From Microbacterium sp. SD291 (lineage in GTDB: Bacteria; Actinomycetota; Actinomycetes; Actinomycetales; Microbacteriaceae): DNA of 64,000 bases. A program made the position numbers and the translations under genes. Positions 9,375-18,309 of this stretch are shown here, piece by piece. The notes below the pieces were generated by a model. The model was not told the origin of the DNA. It did not search any database and was given only the letters and a program-made list of their open reading frames with translations. Where the stretch lies: assembly GCF_017355365.1 (NCBI RefSeq), contig NZ_JADIJR010000016.1, positions 1 through 64,000 of the forward strand, read 5' to 3'. Every line of letters begins with the position of its first letter. Position 1 is the stretch's first letter.

Positions 9375-9556
9375 CACCCGATCGGCAGAGTTCCCGGACG
9401 TCCCAGTATCCCGGTATTTGCGATTCGGGTCAGCGATGCGCAGTATTCTCGACAGGAGCACCGGTCATCCGGTGTGTAAGCGGTCGCCCGCTGGGGCGGT
9501 GGCCGCATCGCCGCCGATTCGAGTGCTTTGGCACCGCGTCGCATCGCTGGGGTCCG

Positions 9557-10705
9557 ATGAACGAGCCGAAGAGGAGCCTCGCCGATCTGTTCGCCGGGCA
9601 GACGGCCGGCAGACGCGCCGAAGACGGGGAGACACCCGACTTCGCGTCCGGTGCTGCCGCCCTCTTCGAACGGATCGCGGCTGAGTCCGCTTCCGCGCGC
9701 GCTGAGAGCGAGCGTGCGGTCGAAGAGGTGGCGTTCCCCGACCTCACCCGCAGGGCGCGGCCGGGTGGATCAGCGGTCCTGCGGGCGGATGCAGTTCCGG
9801 TGCAGCACGCGCCTGAGACGACCGCCGATCGCGCCGTCCGCACCGGCTGGTTCCGCAGGCCCGTGATCTGGCTGGCTGTGGCGGCCGTCGTGCTGTCGCT
9901 GGCATTCGTCGTCGCGGTCGCGGTGCTGCAGACGATGGAGCGGGCCGAGCAGGACGAGAACGAGGCGGCCCTCACGGCGCTGGAAGCGAGTGATGATGCG
10001 CTGGCGGATGCTCGTGCAGATCTCGATGCGGCACTGATCCGGATCACAGAGGCGAAGGATCGGACGCTCGGGCTCATCGGGCGCGCCGATGCCGTGGTCG
10101 CAGCGGTCACGGGCGCCTCGGACGAGACCGCCAGAGCGGGCGCTGCGGCGGCCGCCGCTTCGTACCGCACCGGAGTGGAGGGCGTGGCGCTTCCTGCGCC
10201 TCCGGATCTGCATGAGCGCGGCGATCTGGATGCAGGGTCAGCATCCGCCATCGCCGCCGAGCTCAGCGAGGTGGAGTCCGAACGGGAGGCCGTCGAGGCG
10301 CTCGCCATCCGAGCCGAGCAGGCGGAGGGCGAGCTGACGCGGTTGTCTGCGGAGTTCGCGACCGCCTGGAATTCCTTCCTCGCCTCGTTCCCGGCGCACG
10401 CCGCGTCCGTGGTCGGTGAGAACGGGAATGCTGAAGAATCGTTCCGCGTCGCGGTGACCGCCGGCGGCGCAGCCGTTGCAGCGCCGATCACCGCTGATCT
10501 GCCCGGGGAGGCGGAGACTCAGGCGTACGTCGCCGCGGTGGCGGCATTGCTCGCAGACGAAGCCCGCGCGATCGAGCAGGCGGCCGATGACCGGGGGGAG
10601 GAAGCCCGCGAGGTGGTACCACCGCCGGCCGACCCGCTTCCGGTCACCCCGCCGCCTCCGGTCGAGCCCACGCCGGAGCCGACGCCGGATCCTCCGACCC
10701 CGTGA
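9557..10705 (+). CDS. membrane-anchored coiled-coil protein with proline-rich tail
   Basis: A 382-residue protein with no family I recognise. There is a cytoplasmic segment of ~100 residues, one membrane helix at about 103-125, and an extracytoplasmic region rich in Ala/Glu/Asp with long heptad-like stretches (130-180 and 230-270). The last ~30 residues are a Pro/Thr/Glu-rich tail that could span the wall. ATG 9557 was chosen because the longer open frame runs back into galE. Its place just before the polymerase and BY-kinase genes suggests an envelope-assembly role, but that is only inference. Confidence 0.7.
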   Translation: MNEPKRSLADLFAGQTAGRRAEDGETPDFASGAAALFERIAAESASARAESERAVEEVAFPDLTRRARPGGSAVLRADAVPVQHAPETTADRAVRTGWFRRPVIWLAVAAVVLSLAFVVAVAVLQTMERAEQDENEAALTALEASDDALADARADLDAALIRITEAKDRTLGLIGRADAVVAAVTGASDETARAGAAAAAASYRTGVEGVALPAPPDLHERGDLDAGSASAIAAELSEVESEREAVEALAIRAEQAEGELTRLSAEFATAWNSFLASFPAHAASVVGENGNAEESFRVAVTAGGAAVAAPITADLPGEAETQAYVAAVAALLADEARAIEQAADDRGEEAREVVPPPADPLPVTPPPPVEPTPEPTPDPPTP

Positions 10706-10800
10706 GGATCCGGGGTGCGGGGCCGGGCGATCCGGCGGCGGAATCCACTGCGTGACGGCTCTGCCGGTGGGATACTGGAGCATTCAGAGGGGGCTGGGCG

Positions 10801-12258
10801 ATGGGCGGTTGGTTCGGCAGGGCATCCTCGCGCCTGCGAGACGTCGTGCCTGAGTGGTGGGCAGGCATCTGGCGCTGGGCGCTGATCGCGCTCGGCGTCG
10901 CGGCGGCGGCGTATCTGCTCCTCGACCGCGGGATCGCGAACGGCGCCGTCACCGCGGCTGCGCTCGCAGCGCTCATCATCGGCGTCGTGTTCACCTGGTC
11001 GCAGCCGATGGCACTTGCGCTGATGGCCACACCGGCACTCCTCGTCACCGAGCGGCTCGGCGTCGGCGCGTCGGGTCTCACCGTGTCGGACGCCGCACTG
11101 GCCGCCGGATTCGGGTCGGTCATCCTCCTCAGCAGGGGCGGGTTCAGTCCGCCGATGAAGGCGATGCTCTGGCTGAACATGATCTATCAGTTCACGAGCC
11201 TCTTCACCGTGATCGTGAACCCGTACCCGCAGAACACGGTGGAGTGGTTCCACGCCTGGCTTCTCATCTCGGGTGCGATGGTGATGGGCTGGGGGCTGGG
11301 CAGGGCCGGGTTCGCTCGCGCCGCATTCGCGCTGGTTCTCGGCATGGCCGCGGTGATCGCGCTGGGGACGTTCGGCACTGCGGTCGTGCAGTTCGCCGGC
11401 GGCGGGTTCGGGAGCGTGTATCCGGCGTGGCCGTGGCCGATGCACAAGAACTTCGCGGGCGGCGCTCTCGCCTTCGCGGCGTTCCTCGCCTATGTCAATC
11501 CCGAGTGGGCGCGGCTGCCACGGCGGTGGATGGTGCCGCTGTTCTGGGCATTTCTCTGCGCATTGCTTCTCACGCAGTCCCGTCAGGCGGCCATCGGGCT
11601 CATCATCGTGCTGCTGATCCACAACCTGCGGCAGGGTGTCTCTCGACACGGCGTGCTCATCGTGCTGCTCGCGATCCCCGCGGCCGTGCTCGTCGTGCAG
11701 AGCGTCATCGAGCAGATCGAATCGCAGAACCGCTTCAACTCCGTCTACCAGCGACTGGACTGGATACGGGAGGTGTACGCGCTGTGGAAGCACGAGCCGA
11801 TCTTCGGACACGGCCTGCGGTACTGGTACGTGCATCCGTCGGCGGACTTCCAGCCGCCGCAGGCCGAGCTGGAGGTCGTGGCATCGACGGGCATCGTCGG
11901 CCTCCTCGGGTTCGGCGCGATGTGGCTCGGGTTCATCGTCGTCCTCTGGCGGGTCTCACCTGCGTTCGGGATGCTCGCCTTCGGGTCCGTCCTGGCGCGG
12001 ATCGTCCAGGCGCAGTTCGACCTGTTCTGGGTCTCGGCGCAGGTGTCCATTCCGTTCTTCATCGCAGGAGTCTGTCTCGGAGCGCAGGCTCTTCACGTCG
12101 AGGGTTCGGGAGGTGAGACGTCGTACTGGCGGGAGCGCGTGACGGCCGCAGACCGCAAGCGCGCGCGAACCGTCGCGAAGGAGGCGCGCCTGGCTTCGCG
12201 GCTTCCGCGCCGGGCCAATGCGTATGATCGACTTGTTCAGGGGAACACGAGGGGCTGA
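10801..12258 (+). CDS. O-antigen ligase/polymerase (Wzy-type) family membrane protein
   Basis: A 485-residue polytopic protein with about ten to twelve helices. The large extracytoplasmic loop (roughly residues 310-360) carries RFNSVYQRLDWIREVYALWK followed by IFGHGLRYWYV, the arginine-containing arrangement of the O-antigen ligase/polymerase (PF04932-like) family. LLTQSRQA in the preceding helix pair is also typical. The C-terminal ~60 residues are basic and soluble. GAGGGGG precedes the ATG. It ends 1 nt before the BY-kinase start, so polymerase and chain-length regulator are coupled. Confidence 0.8.
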   Translation: MGGWFGRASSRLRDVVPEWWAGIWRWALIALGVAAAAYLLLDRGIANGAVTAAALAALIIGVVFTWSQPMALALMATPALLVTERLGVGASGLTVSDAALAAGFGSVILLSRGGFSPPMKAMLWLNMIYQFTSLFTVIVNPYPQNTVEWFHAWLLISGAMVMGWGLGRAGFARAAFALVLGMAAVIALGTFGTAVVQFAGGGFGSVYPAWPWPMHKNFAGGALAFAAFLAYVNPEWARLPRRWMVPLFWAFLCALLLTQSRQAAIGLIIVLLIHNLRQGVSRHGVLIVLLAIPAAVLVVQSVIEQIESQNRFNSVYQRLDWIREVYALWKHEPIFGHGLRYWYVHPSADFQPPQAELEVVASTGIVGLLGFGAMWLGFIVVLWRVSPAFGMLAFGSVLARIVQAQFDLFWVSAQVSIPFFIAGVCLGAQALHVEGSGGETSYWRERVTAADRKRARTVAKEARLASRLPRRANAYDRLVQGNTRG

Positions 12259-12259
12259 C

Positions 12260-13999
12260 ATGGAAATCCGGGACTATCTCCGCGGGCTGCGGCGGCATTG
12301 GATCGCGATCATCTTGATGACGGCGGTCGGCCTCGGCGTTGCCTACGGGTGGTCATCGATCCAGACGCCCGTCTACCAGGCCAGCGCGAGCGGCTATCTG
12401 AAGACACGTGCGGTCATGGGCGAGGACGGGCAGGTGCTGGTGTCGTCGCCCCAGTCCGACGACAACTACGCCCAGTCGAAGGTGGAGCAGTACAAGGAGT
12501 TCGCGACCTGGCGCAGCGTCGCCCAGCATGCGGGCGAGGAACTGGGCTTGACGGTGAGCCCCGAGGAGCTGGTCCGGCGGATCACGGTCGACAACCCCGA
12601 GGGAACGTCCACACTCACGATCACCGCGAGTGGTCCCACACCGACAGAGGCACGCGATCTGGCCGAGGCGTGGATGCGCGGACTCGTCGCCGAGATCGAC
12701 AACCTCGACGGCACCGGGGCAGCGGAGAGCTCGCCGGTCATGATCGTGCTCGGTCAGTCGGCGTCGCTGCCGCAGGAGCCGACCTTCCCGGATCTGCGAT
12801 CCGCGCTTCTCGTGGGCGGCGTCCTCGGCGTCGGCGGAGGTATCGCCTTCGCGATGATCCGAGCGGTGTCGGATCGTCGGGTCCGCCCGAGCGACGACGT
12901 CGAGCAGCGCCTCGGAGTCCCGCTGGTCGGCACGCTGCCCAAGGTCGACGAGCTCACGGGGGACAACCGCCTGGTCGCCGCCGATGACACCGGCGCAGGC
13001 GGGCGAGGCGGGTTCGCCGTGCGCGAGGCGCTGCGAGTGCTCCGCACGAACCTGCAGTTCATGGACGTGGATCAGCCGCCACGCATCATCGTCGTCACCA
13101 GTGCCCTCCCGGGTGAGGGAAAGTCGACGGTCGCAGCCAACCTCGCGCTGACACTCGCGGCGGCGGGTGCGCCGGTGGTGCTGGTCGACGGCGACCTGCG
13201 CAGGCCGACGGTGGCGAAGACCATGGGCCTGCCCGGTGGTGCCGGCGTGACCGACGTGCTGGCCGGCCGCGCGGACATCCAAGACGTCGCCCAGCGGGGA
13301 CCGAGCAACCTCGTCGTGCTCACAGCGGGCACCATCCCGCCCAACCCCAGCGAGATCCTCGGCTCGGAGCGGATGCGGCAGCTCCTCGCAGATCTGGCGG
13401 TTCACGCGACGGTCATCGTGGATGCGCCGCCCCTTCTCGCAGTGACGGATGGCGCTGTGCTGACGCACCAGGCGGACGGCGCGCTCCTCGTGGTCTCGGC
13501 AGGGAAGACGACGTACGACCTCGTCGAGCGTTCGCTCGCGTCGCTCGAGAAGGTTCGCGGACGCGTGCTGGGAGTCGTGCTGAACAGGGTCCCGGCGTCA
13601 GGGGTGGACTCGTCCGCCTACTCGTATGAGTACAAGTCCTCCGGGGAGCAGCGAAGGGGACCGTTCGGGCGGCGCAAGGCGTCGCCGACGACGGACCCGG
13701 CATCCGAGTCTCCGGAATCCGAACCCGCTCACGCACGACCGGCAGCCGAACCGGCGTATGCCGAGACCGCGGTTCACGCTCCTCCTGCCGAGTCGCCGAC
13801 CCGTGAAGTCGACGTCCCGGGGCCGAAGCGCAAGGCGGCGCCCGTCCGTCGCTCCACCGTGACGAACGCGGAGCAGCGCCGATCGACGACCGTCATGGAT
13901 GTCGCTCCGGACACGGGAGCGCTCGCACTCGAGGACCTGTTTCCGAGCACTCCGGTCGACGACGGCGCGGCGCCGCGCCGCCGGCCCGAGCGGGACTGA
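12260..13999 (+). CDS. Wzz-BY-kinase fusion, chain-length regulator/tyrosine kinase (1 of 3)
   Basis: A 579-residue protein. An N-terminal Wzz domain lies between two membrane helices (about 15-35 and 178-198). The bacterial tyrosine kinase domain has Walker A LPGEGKST near 283-290, Walker A' VLVDGDLRRP near 307-316 and Walker B VIVDAPPLLAV near 386-396. A Tyr-containing segment AYSYEYK follows, where autophosphorylation would occur. Unlike the other two copies in this window, it carries a ~120-residue disordered, Pro/Glu/Ser/Arg-rich C-terminal tail. ATG 12260 is preferred to the upstream in-frame ATG 12218, which lies inside the polymerase gene. It heads a run of glycosyltransferases. Confidence 0.9.
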   Translation: MEIRDYLRGLRRHWIAIILMTAVGLGVAYGWSSIQTPVYQASASGYLKTRAVMGEDGQVLVSSPQSDDNYAQSKVEQYKEFATWRSVAQHAGEELGLTVSPEELVRRITVDNPEGTSTLTITASGPTPTEARDLAEAWMRGLVAEIDNLDGTGAAESSPVMIVLGQSASLPQEPTFPDLRSALLVGGVLGVGGGIAFAMIRAVSDRRVRPSDDVEQRLGVPLVGTLPKVDELTGDNRLVAADDTGAGGRGGFAVREALRVLRTNLQFMDVDQPPRIIVVTSALPGEGKSTVAANLALTLAAAGAPVVLVDGDLRRPTVAKTMGLPGGAGVTDVLAGRADIQDVAQRGPSNLVVLTAGTIPPNPSEILGSERMRQLLADLAVHATVIVDAPPLLAVTDGAVLTHQADGALLVVSAGKTTYDLVERSLASLEKVRGRVLGVVLNRVPASGVDSSAYSYEYKSSGEQRRGPFGRRKASPTTDPASESPESEPAHARPAAEPAYAETAVHAPPAESPTREVDVPGPKRKAAPVRRSTVTNAEQRRSTTVMDVAPDTGALALEDLFPSTPVDDGAAPRRRPERD

Positions 14000-14001
14000 A
14001 T

Positions 14002-15168
14002 GTGACGGATGCCGACAGGCTCCGGGTCGCGCTGATCGCCTCCTCGTTCGCCCCGCATATCGGCGGGGTGGAGGAGCACGTCGCTCAACTCGCCCGAGAA
14101 CTGGCCGCGCGAGGACATCGCGTCGAGGTATGGGCGGTGGACAGAGGGGCGCGCCCGGAGGAGCCGTTCGGGCACGGGATCGAAGTCCGGTACCTCCCCA
14201 CTCCGCTCCCGGCACGTTCCCTCCCCGACCTGTGGCGCTTTGTCCTGCGGGCACCGCGCGCGTGGCGGCTCTGGTCGCGGGCCCGCCGCGGACTGCGTCC
14301 CGATCTGCTGCACGTGCATTGCTTCGGCCCGAACGGCCTGTACGCGCTGGCGCTGCACCGGCGCTTCGGCATCCCGCTGATCGTGACGTCGCATGGTGAG
14401 ACGAACGGCGATGACACATCCGTGTTCGATCGGTCGGCGCTTTTGCGACGTGGTCTGCGGGATGCGCTGGCACGCGCCGCGGTGACGACCGCGCCGTCGG
14501 AGTTCGTCCTGAGCGACCTGCGAGCCCGGTTCGGGCTCGTCGGGGGCGAGATCGTCGTCAACGGAGTGGATCTGGACGTCATCCCCGAAGGCGAAGCACC
14601 GGGGGGTCGGTACATCGTCGCCGTGCGCCGTCTTGGGTGGATGAAGGGGATTGATCTGCTGATCACAGCCTTCTCGCTTGCTGTCACCGGCGGGCGGATC
14701 GATCCCGAGGTGCGACTCGTGATCGTCGGTGACGGGCCCGAACGAGGGCGACTGGAGGAGCAGATCCGGCACCTCGGGCTCGGTGGGCGAGTCGATCTTC
14801 TCGGCTGGCGCACGCCGCCGGAGGTCGCGACTCTGGTCGCCGCAGCGGAGGCGATGGTCGTGCCGAGCCGCTCGGAAGCCTTCGGCATCGTCGCGCTGGA
14901 GGCCTGGCGGGCGGGAACCGCGCTGGTGATGACGTCCCGTGGCGGCGCCTCCGAATTCATGACTGACGGCAGCGATGCCGTGCTGGTCGACCCGGAGGAT
15001 GCGGTCGCGCTCGCGGCCGTTCTCGAGCGCGTGACGGCCGATGCCGATCTCCGCGAGACCCTCAGCGCGGCGGGACGAGCGCGCGTCGCGGATTTCAGCT
15101 GGGGTGGAGTCGTCGCGCAATACGAACGTCACTACGCGAAGCTGACCGAGCCGAGGGCTGCGTCGTGA
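14002..15168 (+). CDS. GT4 family glycosyltransferase
   Basis: A 388-residue GT-B retaining transferase. The N-terminal domain has SSFAPHIGGVEEHVAQLA, the usual GG-containing acceptor loop. The C-terminal donor domain has YIVAVRRLGWMKGID and the EX7E motif (Glu292 and Glu300 in SEAFGIVALE). GTG 14002 follows the kinase stop by 2 nt. It overlaps the next gene by 4 nt (GTGA). Donor and acceptor are unknown; adjacency to pyruvyltransferases suggests assembly of an acidic repeat unit. Confidence 0.9.
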   Translation: MTDADRLRVALIASSFAPHIGGVEEHVAQLARELAARGHRVEVWAVDRGARPEEPFGHGIEVRYLPTPLPARSLPDLWRFVLRAPRAWRLWSRARRGLRPDLLHVHCFGPNGLYALALHRRFGIPLIVTSHGETNGDDTSVFDRSALLRRGLRDALARAAVTTAPSEFVLSDLRARFGLVGGEIVVNGVDLDVIPEGEAPGGRYIVAVRRLGWMKGIDLLITAFSLAVTGGRIDPEVRLVIVGDGPERGRLEEQIRHLGLGGRVDLLGWRTPPEVATLVAAAEAMVVPSRSEAFGIVALEAWRAGTALVMTSRGGASEFMTDGSDAVLVDPEDAVALAAVLERVTADADLRETLSAAGRARVADFSWGGVVAQYERHYAKLTEPRAAS

Positions 15169-16028
15169 CCTCGCGATTCAGGTATGAAGGAACGACAAGG
15201 CGTCGCCTGCGGCAGATGCGGCGGTTCGGGCAGGCGGCGCTGCAGCCCGCGGTGTGGCGCGAGCGACGTGTGGCGCGGGCCTTCTGGTGGGACGGGCACC
15301 CGAACTTCGGCGACGCTCTGACGCCGTGGCTGCTTCCGCGGTACGGGCTGGTGCCGAGGTACTCCTCGCCCTCCACTGCTCGGCTGGCGGGAGTCGGCAG
15401 CGTCCTGGAATTCCTGCCCCGAGCTTTCGACGGCGCGATCTGGGGATCCGGACTGATGGAGGATGCTCCGTATCCGCTTCCGGATGCCGAGGTGCTGGCT
15501 GTGCGGGGCCCTCTCACCGCCGAGCGCATCGGAACGTCGTCCACTGTGTTCGGCGATGCCGGCCTGCTGGCGTCGAGGTGGCTTCGCAAGCCGGCTCCAC
15601 GCTGGGAAGTCGCGTCGGTTCCGCACGGGCATCACCGTGGACACGAGGGTTTCGCGAGACTGATGGGGTCAGCGCTTGGCGCTTCCGGGTCATCCGGGGT
15701 GCGAGTGGTCAATGTGCACCAGGGCGCCCCTGGCGCCATCGCGGAGATCGCCGCGAGCAGGACGGTGTTCACCACATCGCTGCATGGACTGATCACGGCC
15801 GATTCCTACGGCATCCCTGCGCTGTGGACGGTTCTGGAACCGCCGCTGAGCGGCGGGGACTTCAAGTTCCGCGACTACGAGGCGGCCGTCACGCCGGGTC
15901 GCAGCAGGTTCGTGGCCTTCGAGGATCTGCGTTCTCTGGACGATGTCGTGCGTCTTGCGCGTCGTGCCGATGCATCCACCGTCGCCGACCTGGCTGACGG
16001 TCTTGAATCCGCGATCGCGGGCTGGTGA
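15165..16028 (+). CDS. polysaccharide pyruvyltransferase family protein (1 of 3)
   Basis: A 287-residue protein of the PF04230 type, which adds ketal-linked pyruvate from PEP to glycan sugars. Visible motifs are WWDGHPNFGDALTPWLLPRY near the start, VLAVRGPLTAERI in the middle and the ending block TTSLHGLITADSYGIPALW. It is closely similar in layout to the protein at 18310. The start GTG overlaps the GT4 stop (GTGA). It ends convergent to a reverse GT4 gene. The acceptor sugar is unknown. Confidence 0.85.
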   Translation: MTSRFRYEGTTRRRLRQMRRFGQAALQPAVWRERRVARAFWWDGHPNFGDALTPWLLPRYGLVPRYSSPSTARLAGVGSVLEFLPRAFDGAIWGSGLMEDAPYPLPDAEVLAVRGPLTAERIGTSSTVFGDAGLLASRWLRKPAPRWEVASVPHGHHRGHEGFARLMGSALGASGSSGVRVVNVHQGAPGAIAEIAASRTVFTTSLHGLITADSYGIPALWTVLEPPLSGGDFKFRDYEAAVTPGRSRFVAFEDLRSLDDVVRLARRADASTVADLADGLESAIAGW

Positions 16029-16085
16029 TCGCCGGCCGGCCGATGCGGGGTCATCCGTCGTGGACTCCACAGGCCAGGACGATCG

Positions 16086-17147
16086 TCACGACACCGACTC
16101 CCACACTCGGGCGTGGGCGGCGGCCGAGCGCTCCCATGTGAACCCGGCGGCTCGACTCCGGCCCTCGGCGATCATCCTCGCGATCGTCGGATCGCCGGAA
16201 GTCGCATCGATGATCCCGGCCGCGATGGCCGCTGCATCCGGTGCGACGAGGAGGGCCGCGGACCCTGCGACCTCGGGCAGGCTGGATGTATCGGCGGCGA
16301 CCACCGGGACGTTCGCGGCGAAGCCCTCCAGCACCGGGAGTCCGAAGCCCTCGTACAACGACGGAACGACGATCGCGTCGGCGGCTGCGACCAGCCCCGG
16401 CATCAGCTCCGAAGGGAGCCGTCCGAGCAGGCGGACGCCCGGCATCCCGTCGAAGAGCTCCGTCCGCCGAGGATGCGGCGGCCCGCTGAGGGCGAGCTCG
16501 AGGTGGGGACGCTCGCGCCTCACGATCGGCCAGGCGGACGCCAGCGCCTCGAGGTTCTTGCGGCGAGCGGCCCCGCCCGCGTGCAGCACGTACGGACCGT
16601 CGAGCCCCAGTCCGATCAGCGAACTCCGTTCGAGCGGGGCCGCATCGAAGTAAGGATCGTCCACGCCGTTGTGCACGATGTGCGGATCGCGGATGCCGAT
16701 GAGATCGATCGCCTCCTGTGCGCTGAACTCGGAGACGCAGATCACCGCCGCTGCTCGACGGAGCTCGGCGATGGCCGCCGGGACGGGAGCGGACTCGTCC
16801 GGGAAGCGCCAGGCGACGATGTCGTGCAGCGTGACGACGTCGCCGCGCGGTGCCGGCGGCAGCTCCAGTGACATCCGGTGCGACACGGTGTCACCGGCAT
16901 ACAGCAGGCGCCCGGCTTCGCGGCGGACGGCGACCGGAGCCTTCGCGATGTACCCCATCGGCAGGCGCCGGTCTCCTGTCAGAGGAGACCTCAGGGATCG
17001 CGTGACGAGCTCTCGCACTCGCCAGGTGTCGCCGGACAGCGACGTCAGGGCGTTCGCCGCTCGTGCGATGATGTGGCGCTCGTATGCCTGGGCGCCCATC
17101 GGCGCCGCTGTCGCAATCGTCGCGATCGACAATCGTGGCGCGCTCAC
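16086..17147 (-). CDS. GT4 family glycosyltransferase
   Basis: A 353-residue GT-B protein with VTLHDIVAWRFPDES, the nucleotide-domain entry YVLHAGGAARRKNLEAL and EX7E at Glu266/Glu274 (YEGFGLPVLE), the pattern of mannosyltransferase-like GT4 enzymes. GTG 17147 is chosen because it overlaps the stop of the upstream acyltransferase remnant (GTGA). The frame stays open upstream to 18494, but that part is antisense to forward genes. It is the only intact reverse gene within this forward block. Confidence 0.85.
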   Translation of the reverse strand: MSAPRLSIATIATAAPMGAQAYERHIIARAANALTSLSGDTWRVRELVTRSLRSPLTGDRRLPMGYIAKAPVAVRREAGRLLYAGDTVSHRMSLELPPAPRGDVVTLHDIVAWRFPDESAPVPAAIAELRRAAAVICVSEFSAQEAIDLIGIRDPHIVHNGVDDPYFDAAPLERSSLIGLGLDGPYVLHAGGAARRKNLEALASAWPIVRRERPHLELALSGPPHPRRTELFDGMPGVRLLGRLPSELMPGLVAAADAIVVPSLYEGFGLPVLEGFAANVPVVAADTSSLPEVAGSAALLVAPDAAAIAAGIIDATSGDPTIARMIAEGRSRAAGFTWERSAAAHARVWESVS

Positions 17148-17368
17148 GGCTGGATCGTCCCGCCGAGACGATGCAGGAGCACGACAACTGTCGCGAATGC
17201 GAGCGCAACCCAGTGCACATCGACGCCGTGCGCGCCTACGTGAGTGGCGGAGATGACCTGGCGCGGCAGTCCGATGCCCGGCCAGTACGCTGCGAAGTGA
17301 CAGACGAAGACGGCCACAGTGGCCAGACCGCGCAGCGCATCGAGGCCGCCGACGCGGGGTTGCTTCAT
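17144..17368 (-). pseudogene. remnant of an acyltransferase-3 family gene
   Basis: A 74-residue reading frame. Residues 6-50 are a good acyltransferase-3 N-terminus: GLDALRGLATVAVFVCHF, then THVGAHGVDV, where intact proteins continue with FFVLSGF. Instead the frame jumps to HWVALAFATVVVLLHRL, which looks like the final helix of the same family. About 270 residues are missing in frame, so this is an internally deleted acyltransferase, probably inactive. It still overlaps the next gene (GTGA), suggesting the translational coupling was kept. A full-length relative is at 49291-50376. Confidence 0.7.
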
Positions 17369-17450
17369 TCGAGCCTTCTCTCAGGGGTCGAACAACAGTA
17401 TGCCGCTGCTCGCCGGCCTTGCTACTCTGAGCCCGGGCTGAGGAGGATCG

Positions 17451-18308
17451 ATGGCACAATCGCAACCAGTGAAGCGGATGGTCACGCGGTGGGTGCGAGC
17501 ATGGCATGACTCCGGCGCGCGGCATGCCATCACGCGCGCCCGATACGCTGTGGCCGCCAGGATCATTCCCGGGGAGTTCTCCTACGGAAAGTATCCGCAC
17601 ACCTTCCTCGAGAGACTGCCGCCGTCGGAGCTGGGAGGCGCGAGTCGCCTTCCTCGGAGGATCTGGGTGTTCTGGACGGGGTCGAACCCGATGAGCGCCG
17701 ATCGCCGGGCCGGCTTCGAGAGGCTCGTCGCAGTGAACCGGGATATCCCCGTGGTGCTGGTGACTCCTGAGAATCTCGACGACCATCTCGTGGATGGATT
17801 CCCGCTGCACCCTGCCTACGAGCATCTTTCGTTCACGCACCGGGCGGACTACCTGCGAGCGTATTTCCTCCACCACCATGGCGGCGGGTACAGCGACATC
17901 AAACCTCTGCTCGATTCGTGGCTCCCGCATTTCGACACGCTCGAGCAGTCTGACGCGTGGCTGCATGGAACAGCACTCACGAGTCCGTACTTCACGGGCA
18001 ACAATCGTGGTCGGCTCGGCGCGCACCTCCGGCGGTACTACCAGGACCTGGTCTCGAGCGTCGTGCTCGTCGCGCGGTCGCATACGCCGCTCACAGCCGA
18101 ATGGCTCAGGGAGGTCGATCGCGTCCTCGACTATGCGGCGCCCGCGCTCGAAGAGTTCCCCGCCGACGGGGCACACGGATCCAGTGGGTATCCGCTGGAG
18201 TGGATGGACCTGCTCGGCGACATCCTGCAGCCGTTGACGCTCAAGTACGCAGATCACGTGCTTGTGGACCGGTCGGACTGGTGGGACACCGAGGCGGGTT
18301 ACCGGTGA
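17451..18308 (+). CDS. capsular polysaccharide synthesis / GT32-like glycosyltransferase
   Basis: A 285-residue protein resembling OCH1/Caps_synth sugar transferases: PRRIWVFWTGSNPMS near residue 66, and HRADYLRAYFLHHHGGGY at about 130-147 followed by SDIKP. In this group the usual DxD is replaced by a D-I-K arrangement (Asp149), so metal binding may differ. It ends with a LEWMDLLGDILQPL block. A strong AGGAGG ribosome binding site at 17441-17446 precedes ATG 17451. It is followed by 1 nt and then a pyruvyltransferase gene. Confidence 0.75.
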   Translation: MAQSQPVKRMVTRWVRAWHDSGARHAITRARYAVAARIIPGEFSYGKYPHTFLERLPPSELGGASRLPRRIWVFWTGSNPMSADRRAGFERLVAVNRDIPVVLVTPENLDDHLVDGFPLHPAYEHLSFTHRADYLRAYFLHHHGGGYSDIKPLLDSWLPHFDTLEQSDAWLHGTALTSPYFTGNNRGRLGAHLRRYYQDLVSSVVLVARSHTPLTAEWLREVDRVLDYAAPALEEFPADGAHGSSGYPLEWMDLLGDILQPLTLKYADHVLVDRSDWWDTEAGYR

Positions 18309-18309
18309 C

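Noticed and set aside
9418..9449. Promoter TTGCGA / TATTCT before the membrane coiled-coil gene
   Set aside because: The spacer would be 20 bp, too long for a confident call.
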